Below, piece after piece: positions 16,400-23,818 of a stretch of DNA of 64,000 nucleotides. The first letter of the stretch is position 1. The number at the start of each line of letters is the position of its first letter. This DNA comes from CADEGL01 sp050180485 (GTDB lineage Bacteria; Pseudomonadota; Alphaproteobacteria; CADEGL01): positions 49,922 through 113,921 of the forward strand of contig JBFXED010000009.1 in NCBI GenBank assembly GCA_050180485.1. Reading direction: 5' to 3'. The notes beneath the pieces are model-generated. The model was not told where the DNA came from and did not search any database. It saw only the letters and a list, made by a program, of their open reading frames with translations. Position numbers and translations under genes: made by a program.

Positions 16400-18742
16400 C
16401 TATGCCGGCGGGCGGTCCATGACGACCGCACCGTAACTTTGTCCCAAAAGAACGACCTCGAGCCGTTGTCCGCTTTTCGCATGGCCGTGTTCCAATTGGG
16501 CGAATGCCAAGCTGCGGCCAGTAGTGTGGCCCTTGGCGCCCGATGTGACCATACCGACGGTACGGCCATCGACCTGAACCAATTCGCCGCCCCAGGGGTC
16601 GGTGGGCAGTGCCTTGTCGCTCACGTCCAGAAGAACCAGTGTGCTTTTGTCCTGCCGTTCGGGTGTCTTCTTGTTCCGGCACAAGAGATGGCCGAGCCCC
16701 GCTGCGCGCGGTCCTAGGTCGGTCGAAAGGTCGACGCCCCAGCGCGCGACGCCGCGCTCCAGCCGCAGGGAATTCCAGGCTCGCATACCGAAATCCACCA
16801 AGCGCGAGTCGTTCTTCATCAGCGCGTCGTAGATGCCGAGCTGGGCTTCCGCCGGATGGCGGATTTCCCAAGCCGAGGCATCGATATCGTCGACGCGTGT
16901 CAGGTGCACGGAGGCCATGCCGATAGCGGCTTCGATAGATTGACCTACGGATATGTCGCCGAGGTCCGAACCGGTGACGCCTTCCAAGATTTTCGTCGCG
17001 GCAGGTCCGGCCAGCAGGAAAATACCTGTGCCGCCGGTCACGTTCTGAACGTGGACGCCGGGTCCGTGACGGCGCAGCAGATCGGCCAGCCGCTGCTCGG
17101 ATGCGGCGGGTGCACTCAGGAAGAATCCGCCGTGCGCATTCCGATCCACCGCGGCCAGAATTTCGATGCCGCCCTTCGGCGTTAGGAACAGCGAGAGCTT
17201 GCGCTGACCCGGTTGGGGCAGGGGGCTGGCGGAAATCCGTTCGAGGAAGGATGAGGCCTCCAGCCCTTCGACCATGAATTTGGCTTGCGATGCGAGATCG
17301 AGGACCCCTGCGTGCGCGCGCACCGCGCGGCATTCGGCGGCCACATGCGGAAACCAGTTGGCGCGGCCGAAGCTCAACTCGTCTTCCGGCTTCACGCCCT
17401 TGGGCGCGAACCAGTTGGGCACCTCCCAGCCATTGGCGACGCCGAAGACGGCGCCCTTGGCCGCAAGCCGCTCATAAAGCGCATCGGTGCGCGCGGGGCG
17501 GCCGCCCTGCGGCTCGTTCTCCGGGTAGGCGGCGGGCAGGGACCACATATGGCCGATCTCGATGCGCGAGACGGCGTAATCCTTGGTCGCATAGCCGCCA
17601 TAGCGACGGACATCGACGCTGGAGAGATCGATCGAAGGCTCGCCCTCGACGATCCACTCGGCCAGATAGCGCGTGAGGCCGCCTTGTACGAAGCCGCCAT
17701 GGATGCCGCAACAGACGAAATAGTTGCGCAAGCCATGGGCCGGTCCCAGCAACCCTTGCATATCCGGCGTGCCTGGAATGGGGCCGTTGACCACGGTGCG
17801 GATGCCCAGCGTCTTCAGCGCCGGGATCATCTCGAAGGTTTCTTCGAGGCACGGCGTCGCGCGTTCGAGATCGGGCGGGAACAGTTCGGTGACGAAATCC
17901 TTGGGCGCGCCGTCGAGCCAGTTGAGCTTCACGCCGTGCTCGTAGCCGGAGACCATCAGCCCCTGGCGTTCCTGGCGGCAATAGAGCGGCACGTTGTAGT
18001 CGCGCAGGACGGGCAGTTCGACTTTCAGATCCTTCAGGATGTCCGTCTGTTCGGTGACCAGATACTGATGCTCGCAGGTCAGCACTGGCAAATAGTGGCC
18101 GAGGAGCTTGGAAATCTCCGCGCCCCAGCAGCCCGCGGCGTTGACGACGTATTCGGCCGTGATCGCGCCCTTGTCGGTCTCCACCCGCCATTCGCCGGAG
18201 GGAAGCTGGGTCAGGCCGGTCACGCGCGTGTGGCGGTAGATTTCCGCGCCCCGGTTGCGCGCGCCCTTGGCCAGGGCGTTCGTCGTCATGGTCGGATCGA
18301 CATAGCCCTCGCCGGGGGTGTGCAGCGCGCCGATGAACTTGTCGCTTTCCAACAGCGGCCATAGCTCGCGCGCGCGGTTGACGCCGACGATGTCGGCCTC
18401 GATGCCCAGCGCATGGGCGGGTGCTAAGTAGCGGCGGAACTCCGCCATGCCGTCCGCGCTGCGCGCGAGGCGCAGGCCGCCCGTCACATGGACGCCGGTG
18501 GCCTGTCCCGTTTCCGCCTCAAGGCTGCGGTACAGGTCGAAGCTTTCCTTGTAGATGCGGGAGAGGAAGGCGGTCTCGGAATAGAGGTGGTTGAGCCCCG
18601 CCGCGTGCCAGGTCGAGCCGGAGGTCAGTTCGGCCCGTTCGACCAGAACCACGTCGCGCCAGCCGAGCTTGGTGATGTGATAGGCGACGCTGCATCCGAT
18701 GACGCCGCCGCCGATGATCACGACCCGCGCGTGGGATTTCAT
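16400..18742 (-). CDS. FAD-dependent dimethylglycine/sarcosine dehydrogenase-like protein with GcvT domain (paralogue)
   Basis: The 780-residue protein has the same layout as the gene downstream: FAD motif VVIIGGGVIGCSVAYHI, covalent-FAD His candidate His46 in GSTWHAAG, then GcvT domains in the C-terminal half. The first ten residues are almost identical to its neighbour (MKSHARV), which supports tandem duplication. ATG at 18742 has an AGGGGG ribosome site five bases upstream and is preferred to the TTG at 18760. The GcvT half is more divergent than in the paralogue, so the two enzymes probably differ in substrate. The gene begins 14 bases after the copD remnant of the copper island. Confidence 0.87.
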   Translation of the reverse strand: MKSHARVVIIGGGVIGCSVAYHITKLGWRDVVLVERAELTSGSTWHAAGLNHLYSETAFLSRIYKESFDLYRSLEAETGQATGVHVTGGLRLARSADGMAEFRRYLAPAHALGIEADIVGVNRARELWPLLESDKFIGALHTPGEGYVDPTMTTNALAKGARNRGAEIYRHTRVTGLTQLPSGEWRVETDKGAITAEYVVNAAGCWGAEISKLLGHYLPVLTCEHQYLVTEQTDILKDLKVELPVLRDYNVPLYCRQERQGLMVSGYEHGVKLNWLDGAPKDFVTELFPPDLERATPCLEETFEMIPALKTLGIRTVVNGPIPGTPDMQGLLGPAHGLRNYFVCCGIHGGFVQGGLTRYLAEWIVEGEPSIDLSSVDVRRYGGYATKDYAVSRIEIGHMWSLPAAYPENEPQGGRPARTDALYERLAAKGAVFGVANGWEVPNWFAPKGVKPEDELSFGRANWFPHVAAECRAVRAHAGVLDLASQAKFMVEGLEASSFLERISASPLPQPGQRKLSLFLTPKGGIEILAAVDRNAHGGFFLSAPAASEQRLADLLRRHGPGVHVQNVTGGTGIFLLAGPAATKILEGVTGSDLGDISVGQSIEAAIGMASVHLTRVDDIDASAWEIRHPAEAQLGIYDALMKNDSRLVDFGMRAWNSLRLERGVARWGVDLSTDLGPRAAGLGHLLCRNKKTPERQDKSTLVLLDVSDKALPTDPWGGELVQVDGRTVGMVTSGAKGHTTGRSLAFAQLEHGHAKSGQRLEVVLLGQSYGAVVMDRPPA

Positions 18743-18756
18743 GACGCCCCCTGTAA

Positions 18757-19116
18757 TCAATAATTGATTACTTCAATTTTTTGTCGATTAAACTCTAGGG
18801 GACGGAAAAAGCCGGAGTCGAGGGCGCTCCATGGACCGCATTCGGGGCCGCCTTCTGGCACGTCGACCTGAAAGCGGAAGATCGCTTTCTCGAAATCACT
18901 CACCAGCATATCGACGCGGACCTGCCATTTGCCGGAATAGGGCATGGGCACGAAGGCGAATTGGTAGCGGTCGCCCCCGGTCACACCGAGGATTAGGAGC
19001 GCCAGCTCCGCGCGAATCGTGCGGCGGAACCGGACCAAGGTGGGGTCACGGTTCTTTCGCAGACGGCCAAGCAGACTCTGGCGGTTGTATGGCGGCGAAA
19101 CGCTTGGACAGGCGTG
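18757..19116 (-). pseudogene. copD/YtkA-type copper-resistance protein remnant
   Basis: The frame is open for 119 codons directly after, and in phase with, the SCO1 stop codon. It lacks a proper ATG start; the best candidate is a TTG at 19038. The translation contains YNRQSLLGRLRKNRDPTLVR then FRRTIRAELALLILG, which resembles the cytoplasmic loop and final helix of CopD. It jumps straight into YSGKWQVRVDMLVSDFEKA, the end of the YtkA/FixH-type domain that commonly follows CopD. The N-terminal helices and most of the periplasmic domain are missing, consistent with an internal deletion and decay. It could still encode a small protein, but no ribosome site supports that. Confidence 0.6.
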
Positions 19117-19713
19117 TCACCCGAGCAATTTACGGATGCGCGCGGCCATGTCGGCAGGCGGGGTGTTGGGCGTGAAATGGGTCATGAACCTTCCTTGCGG
19201 GTCCATCAGATAGAGGATTCCCGTGTGGTCCATGGTGTAGTCGTCGCCTTGCGGGACTTTCTTGTAATAGACGCGATAGGCCTTGGCGGCCTGGGCGATC
19301 TGTTCCGGCGTGCCGGTCAGGGCGACGATGCGCGGGTCAAAATTGGCCACGTATTGGGACATCGCCTCGACCGTGTCGCGCGCGGGATCGACCGTGATGA
19401 AGATGGGCTGCACCTTGTCGGCCGCGGCCCCCAGCTCGGTGAGCGTCGCCGACATGTCGTTCAAGGCCGTGGGGCAGACATCCGGGCAATGGGTGAAGCC
19501 GAAGAACACCAGCATCCACCGGCCGCGAAACGCCTCGTCGGTGACCGTGCGGCCCTGTTGATCGACCAGCGTGAAAGGACCGCCGACGGAAGCCGTCCCG
19601 GATGACGTGACCTGTGGCGTGGGCGCATTGAAGAAGGTCCACAGGGCGGCGCCGGCGGCAATGATGGCCAGGACCGCCGCGATGATCGCGACACGAATGA
19701 ATGGACGCGGCAC
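19117..19713 (-). CDS. SCO1/SenC/PrrC copper chaperone for cytochrome oxidase assembly
   Basis: The 198-residue protein has one N-terminal membrane anchor (about residues 7-28) and a thioredoxin-fold domain in the periplasm. The copper ligands are clear: Cys76 and Cys80 in THCPDVCP and His163 in MDHTGILYLM. The family delivers or reduces copper at the CuA centre of cytochrome c oxidase and works with PCuAC, which is encoded 2 kb upstream. Its ATG lies one base after the stop of the ferritin-like gene, so the two are probably translationally coupled. Confidence 0.93.
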   Translation of the reverse strand: MPRPFIRVAIIAAVLAIIAAGAALWTFFNAPTPQVTSSGTASVGGPFTLVDQQGRTVTDEAFRGRWMLVFFGFTHCPDVCPTALNDMSATLTELGAAADKVQPIFITVDPARDTVEAMSQYVANFDPRIVALTGTPEQIAQAAKAYRVYYKKVPQGDDYTMDHTGILYLMDPQGRFMTHFTPNTPPADMAARIRKLLG

Positions 19714-19714
19714 G

Positions 19715-20617
19715 TCAGGCGCGCTCCCCGGCCGTCTCGGTTTTGCCCGGCCGCTTCGAACGCGGCATGAAAAAGAGGGCGATCTTCACCAGGCGCGGCA
19801 CCAGCTTCGGTCGCGGCAGGCGCGCATCGTAGCGCGCCATGCGCCGGTCGTTCTCGAGCAGACAAACCTCCAGCAGTTCGCGGGGGTTGATATCCGCGCC
19901 CAGCTCTTCGTGGCCCTTGGCCGTGAAATTGTCGCCGCCGCCCACGTCCTTCGCCGTGCCCAGGCGGTCCCGGGCGATGTCGATGAACACCCGGACGCAC
20001 CAGCCCAGGAAGACCAAACGGCGCAGCGGCGGAAGATTGCGGAGATGCCACTTCACCCAATTGTTGAAGAAAAGGATGTGGCGACATTCTTCCTGGATGA
20101 CCGGCTCGAAGGTTTCGACGAGTACCGGTGGGAAGAAGCCCGAGCGCTTGGCCAGCGCGAACAGGCCGAAGGCAAAGAAGCTGTCGACGCACTCGCCGAA
20201 GCCAGTGCGCATGAAGCCCTGTTCCGGGCCGTGCCAGCGCGGGTACGGCGGCTCGGGCTCCAGCTTGATCCCATAGAACGTGACCATGTGATGCAGCACG
20301 TCCTTGTGCCGCTGTTCCTCGAAGCCGTTAAGGGCGATGGCTTCCTTGACCAGGGGATCGGCCAGGGTTTCGGCGTAGTACTTCATCCGCAGGGCGGCCT
20401 TGCCTTCGGTCTGGACTGCTAAGTCCCAGATGGGCAGCGAGGTCAGGCGCTTGAATGCGTCCGGCTCAAGCTCGGGCCAAGCAATGATTGCCGGCTTATA
20501 GGGATCAAACGTGTCGAGGAACATCCGGCAGAACGCCTGCTTGTGTTCCTCCGAGCCAAGGCGAAGTCGCGTCGGCCGCGCCATGGCACCGGCGTCCATG
20601 CGATTCTGAGCGCTCAT
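19715..20617 (-). CDS. Ferritin-like diiron-carboxylate protein, copper-island paralogue 1
   Basis: The 300-residue mainly helical protein has no signal peptide. Four helices carry the diiron pattern E, ExxH, E, ExxH: Glu83 (YYAETLA), Glu101/His104 (FEEQRHKD), Glu142 (FGECVDSF) and Glu177/His180 (QEECRHIL). That is the ligand set of ferritin-like oxidases and hydroxylases. The exact subfamily is unknown to me. It is a clear paralogue of the next gene upstream, is followed after one base by SCO1, and sits among copper-delivery genes. A role in oxidase assembly, metal redox chemistry or a membrane-proximal oxygenation is possible but inferred from context only. Confidence 0.75.
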   Translation of the reverse strand: MSAQNRMDAGAMARPTRLRLGSEEHKQAFCRMFLDTFDPYKPAIIAWPELEPDAFKRLTSLPIWDLAVQTEGKAALRMKYYAETLADPLVKEAIALNGFEEQRHKDVLHHMVTFYGIKLEPEPPYPRWHGPEQGFMRTGFGECVDSFFAFGLFALAKRSGFFPPVLVETFEPVIQEECRHILFFNNWVKWHLRNLPPLRRLVFLGWCVRVFIDIARDRLGTAKDVGGGDNFTAKGHEELGADINPRELLEVCLLENDRRMARYDARLPRPKLVPRLVKIALFFMPRSKRPGKTETAGERA

Positions 20618-20655
20618 CTTGTCGTTGCCCCCAGCGTGCGCCTATCTAGGTCGCA

Positions 20656-20701
20656 TATTGTTGATTCTATTTTTAAGAATAGTTTCATAACCTATTGATC
20701 A
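20656..20701 (-). promoter_or_regulatory. AT-rich probable promoter region upstream of ferritin-like gene 1
   Basis: This is the AT-richest stretch in the 181-base gap before the gene starting at 20617. It contains a short inverted repeat, ATTCT-N7-AGAAT (20664-20680), and a TTGATCAA palindrome (20695-20702). No confident -35/-10 pair can be assigned. The gap suggests that ferritin-like gene 1 and SCO1 have their own promoter. Confidence 0.3.
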
Positions 20702-20798
20702 AAAGAAATAAACAAGCCGCCAATCACCCTCGATCCGTTTTCACGACCACCCGCGCAGCTCGATAACATGGTTTGCGTTTGGCATGAGTGCCACGACG

Positions 20799-21686
20799 CT
20801 AGGCCGGGTTGCCGGCCGTGACGGGCTTGCCCCAGTTTCCCGGCCATAAATTGAGGACGGCCAAGGCGCCGCGGGCCAGACTTGGCATCAACGAGGGACG
20901 CAGCAGGCGGGGGTCGAATGCCTCCATCCGCCGCGTGTTCTCGCTGAGGCATTCGGCCAGGAAGGCGCGGGAGTTGAAACCGCCCGGAAAGATGTCGGCT
21001 TGGGTGGCCGAGAATTTGGCCCGGTCCCGCTTCTCGACCGGCACTTCCGCCTTACTCCGCTGCCCGTCGCGGATGTCCTGGACATGGCGTGCGACCGCGC
21101 GGCCGTGGAACCATAGGGAATGGAGCGCGCGCAACGGCGCGGCACCCCGGCCGCGCTGGGCCTGGCGGTAGGCCACCCAGTTCACGAAGAACACGATGTG
21201 GCGCACCTCTTCCTCGAGCAAAGTCGCGAGGATGGCGAAGAGGGGTTCGGGCAGGAACTGCGCCCGTCTTCCGAAGCTGTAGGCACCGAAGCCCAGGAAG
21301 GAATCCACGCATTCGCCGAAGCCGAAATCGAGGAAGCCCGTCTCGATATCCGCCGGCAGCTTGGAGACCGGCCGGTCGGAGGCGGGAATGCCGTAGAGAT
21401 CGATCATGTGCCGGATCAGGTCGGCGTGACGCGCCTCCTCGAAGCCTTGCAGGTCGATGGCTTCGCGCACCAGCGGATCTTGGATGGTTTCTGCATAGGC
21501 CCGGACCATCGCGCCCGCCCGGCGTTCGGCGAAGAACACCTCGTCCCAGAAGGGCACCGAGCGCAGGCGCCCCAGGCTGGCCTCGTCCAGTTCCGGCCAA
21601 GGCAGCTTGGCGACGACATAGGGATTGTGCGCCTCCATGAAGCTTCGGCAAAAAAGCTCCTTATGCGCGTCGGTTCCGATTTTCAT
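20799..21686 (-). CDS. Ferritin-like diiron-carboxylate protein, copper-island paralogue 2
   Basis: The 295-residue paralogue of the 19715-20617 gene keeps the same ligand pattern: Glu66 (AYAETIQD), Glu84/His87 (FEEARHAD), Glu125 (FGECVDSF) and Glu160/His163 (EEEVRHIV). N-terminal blocks (HKELFCRSFMEAHNPY, PWPELD) also match. No signal peptide is seen, though the region after the second ExxH is hydrophobic and may be membrane-associated. It lies 43 bases downstream of PCuAC on the same strand, so it is likely cotranscribed with that copper chaperone. Function unknown; diiron binding is predicted from residues. Confidence 0.75.
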   Translation of the reverse strand: MKIGTDAHKELFCRSFMEAHNPYVVAKLPWPELDEASLGRLRSVPFWDEVFFAERRAGAMVRAYAETIQDPLVREAIDLQGFEEARHADLIRHMIDLYGIPASDRPVSKLPADIETGFLDFGFGECVDSFLGFGAYSFGRRAQFLPEPLFAILATLLEEEVRHIVFFVNWVAYRQAQRGRGAAPLRALHSLWFHGRAVARHVQDIRDGQRSKAEVPVEKRDRAKFSATQADIFPGGFNSRAFLAECLSENTRRMEAFDPRLLRPSLMPSLARGALAVLNLWPGNWGKPVTAGNPA

Positions 21687-21729
21687 TCGCGTGTCATCCT
21701 TTGGAAATCCGTCCCGTATCGCGCGTGGT

Positions 21730-22182
21730 TCAGTGCCCGTGTCCTGTGGGCTTGTCGACCGAAACCGAAATGGATTTCGCGCCGGCCTTCTCGAAGGTGA
21801 GGGTCAGGGGGAACGTGTCGCCCGGCTTGAGGCTGCCCTGAACGTCCATCAGCATGATGTGCAGGCCGCCGGGCTTCAGTTCGACGGTGTCGCCGGGCTT
21901 CAACGCGATTCCGTCCACCGGCCGCATCTTCATCACGCCATTGTCGTTGGTGACTGAGTGGAGTTCGGCCTTACCCGCGACAGGGGTGGCAGCGGCTATC
22001 AAGCGGTCGGACTCCTTACCGCCGTTTGTGATCCGAAGATAAGCCGCGCCGACCTTCGCGCCGGGCATGATCCGCGCGTGGGCGTCTTGAAACGTGATGT
22101 TCGCGTCCGCTGCATAAGCGGCTGGACAGGCGATGGCGAGAAAAGCGGCGGCGAGAACCGCACGCATCGATAGCGTACCCAT
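21730..22182 (-). CDS. PCuAC copper chaperone
   Basis: The 150-residue periplasmic protein has a signal peptide (cleavage near AAYAADA, about residue 24) and a single PCuAC domain. The copper motif H-x-M is present: His in AELHSVTNDNGVMKM with its Met pair, and the second His/Met set in GLHIMLMDV. A His-rich tail (GHGH) follows. The family carries Cu(I) to SCO1 and cytochrome oxidase. AGGAGTG five bases before the ATG at 22182 supports this start. It lies between a DUF2946-like gene and a ferritin-like gene in an apparent operon. Confidence 0.93.
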   Translation of the reverse strand: MGTLSMRAVLAAAFLAIACPAAYAADANITFQDAHARIMPGAKVGAAYLRITNGGKESDRLIAAATPVAGKAELHSVTNDNGVMKMRPVDGIALKPGDTVELKPGGLHIMLMDVQGSLKPGDTFPLTLTFEKAGAKSISVSVDKPTGHGH

Positions 22183-22254
22183 GGCAACACTCCTGGACCG
22201 ATCAAGCTGAAACACCGCGCATCGCCGTATTGGCGGCACGCGGTGGAAACCGTC

Positions 22255-22674
22255 TCAGGCCGTCAGGGGAGGTGCGCGGGCTTGGAGCGGGTCGAGATGG
22301 TGGCGGGGCAGCGCTGCCTGGTCTGGCGCGTGCGTATCGGGACTCGGCTCAAAAGCCGGCCCCAGTAAGTTGACGGCCGAAGCCGGCACGGCGTTACCAA
22401 GATTCTGCCAAACTTGGCAGAGCGGGCAGTTCAGAGTTCGCACTGCACCCGAATCGCCGTGCGGAACGCCCGTATCGGATACTTTCGCCAACCCGTGCGC
22501 GGTACAGAGGACGAGATCGCTCGCGAAGGGCAGGGCGGTGTCGTCGGCCGAGGCCGGCCGGTTTACGAGCGGCAGAACCGTTTGCAGGAGCAACGCGAAG
22601 GATGCGAGCCAGACGCCGAACAGCGACATGCGCCCGGCCTTTCTGAACGTCGATCGCGAGACTCGTGGGCGCAT
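22255..22674 (-). CDS. DUF2946-like small membrane/exported protein with CPLCQ motif
   Basis: The 139-residue protein has one N-terminal hydrophobic segment (FGVWLASFALLLQTVLPLV) and then a polar region with Cys in LCTAHGL and a CPLCQ motif. It ends in a His/Pro-rich tail. This matches the DUF2946 pattern, often found beside copper genes. The Cys and His residues suggest periplasmic metal binding. Two starts are possible: ATG 22674, used here, or the Met at 22629 directly before the hydrophobic segment. It is first in the copper operon and divergent from the second PCuAC gene. Confidence 0.65.
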   Translation of the reverse strand: MRPRVSRSTFRKAGRMSLFGVWLASFALLLQTVLPLVNRPASADDTALPFASDLVLCTAHGLAKVSDTGVPHGDSGAVRTLNCPLCQVWQNLGNAVPASAVNLLGPAFEPSPDTHAPDQAALPRHHLDPLQARAPPLTA

Positions 22675-22788
22675 TGGTCCACCGGCTGAAGGAGGCGCAA
22701 TCTAACCTTGGGATGGACGGCTGACAATTGACCAATCCCGCGCCGCGTATCAGTTTGCGCCGAGAAAAATCAAACCGGAGCCGTATGT

Positions 22789-23250
22789 ATGGTTCGCCAC
22801 CCGCTCGCTCTGGCCGTGTTTTTGGCGCTCGTGCTTCCCGGCGCGGTCCTGGCCCATGGCTTCACCCACGGCGACATTCGGGTCATGCATCCTTGGGCCA
22901 CCGTGGCGGCGGAGGGCAAGTCGAGCCCTGTCTATATGACACTGACCAATACCGGGACCGAGGCCGACAAGCTGGTCGCGGTCGAAGCCAAGGCGGCGGA
23001 GCGCACCGAAATCCAGAAAGCCAAGAAGGGGAGCGGCGCGACGTCCTACGAGGCGGTCTCCACGGTGGAGCTGGGCGCCAAGAAGGCGGTCGCGATGCAG
23101 CCGGGCGGCATGCGAATTCTGTTGATCGGTCTGAAGGAACCGCTGCGCCACGAGTACACGCTGCCGCTCACCCTGGTGTTCGAGCGCGCGGGGCGGGTCG
23201 ACATCCAGGCCGTGATCCAAAAATCGGCCGCGGAAGGCCACACGCATTAG
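22789..23250 (+). CDS. PCuAC-domain protein lacking the canonical copper ligands
   Basis: The 153-residue periplasmic protein has a signal peptide (cleavage after AVLA, about residue 22). The fold blocks of PCuAC are present: VMHPWATVAAEGKSSPVYMT, LTNTGTEADKL, and LKEPLRHEYTLPLTLVFERAG. At the copper sites, however, TEIQKAKKG replaces the usual xELH segment and GGMRILLIG replaces GGLHIMLM, so both His ligands are gone. Extra His occur at the mature N-terminus (HGFTHGD) and the C-terminus (HTH). It is divergent from the DUF2946-like gene. It may bind another ligand or use the terminal His instead. Confidence 0.85.
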   Translation: MVRHPLALAVFLALVLPGAVLAHGFTHGDIRVMHPWATVAAEGKSSPVYMTLTNTGTEADKLVAVEAKAAERTEIQKAKKGSGATSYEAVSTVELGAKKAVAMQPGGMRILLIGLKEPLRHEYTLPLTLVFERAGRVDIQAVIQKSAAEGHTH

Positions 23251-23322
23251 GCCTGGCGGCGTTGCGGCGAGCGGGACGAGCGCCTAAAGTCCGCCGCCAC
23301 GACATTCATACAGGGGATATCC

Positions 23323-23745
23323 ATGTCCGATACCGTTTCGACGTTGAAGCTCACCCATGCCGGCGCGTTGAAGATGCTGGCCGCCGCCGTGAAGAAGTCC
23401 GAGGACATGGGCGTGCCCCAGTGCATCGCCATTGTCGACGAGAGCGCCAACCTCCTGGCCTTCTCGCGCATGGACGGCGCCAAGGTCCTGTCCATCGACA
23501 CGGCGACCGCCAAGGCGCGCACCGCCGCCTCGTCGAAGAATCCGACCGGCAAGACGCCGCCCCACGCCGAGAACCTGATGGGCTTGGCCACCGGCGGCCG
23601 CTTCACCAACCTGAAGGGCGGCCTGCCCGTGATCGTCGACGGCAAGTGCGTCGGCGGCATCGGCGTCGGTTCGGGCACCGGCGACCAGGATGTGGAAGTC
23701 GCCAACGCGGCGCTCGCCGCTATCAAGGGCGCGCAGACGTTCTAA
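23323..23745 (+). CDS. GlcG/HbpS-family heme-binding-type protein
   Basis: The 140-residue single-domain protein is full length for the GlcG/HbpS (DUF336) family. It carries the expected blocks: LTHAGALKMLAAAVKKSEDM at the N-terminus, IVDESANLLAFSRMDGAK, a central TAKARTAASS helix, and the Gly-rich GKCVGGIGVGSGTGDQDVEV near the end. Members bind heme or corrinoid, or help with glycolate/diol metabolism. No signal peptide is seen. It stands alone between the second PCuAC gene and the CLC gene, so context gives little help on function. Confidence 0.88.
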   Translation: MSDTVSTLKLTHAGALKMLAAAVKKSEDMGVPQCIAIVDESANLLAFSRMDGAKVLSIDTATAKARTAASSKNPTGKTPPHAENLMGLATGGRFTNLKGGLPVIVDGKCVGGIGVGSGTGDQDVEVANAALAAIKGAQTF

Positions 23746-23818
23746 TCACCGCCATGCGGCCGCGGTCCGCCACGATGCGGGCCGCGGCCGTCTCGTGCGC
23801 GATGTAGCCGGAGACGCC

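Noticed and set aside
18743..18760. TTG start at 18760 for the upstream dimethylglycine-dehydrogenase-like gene.
   Set aside because: ATG 18742 has an AGGGGG ribosome site and an N-terminus matching its tandem paralogue.
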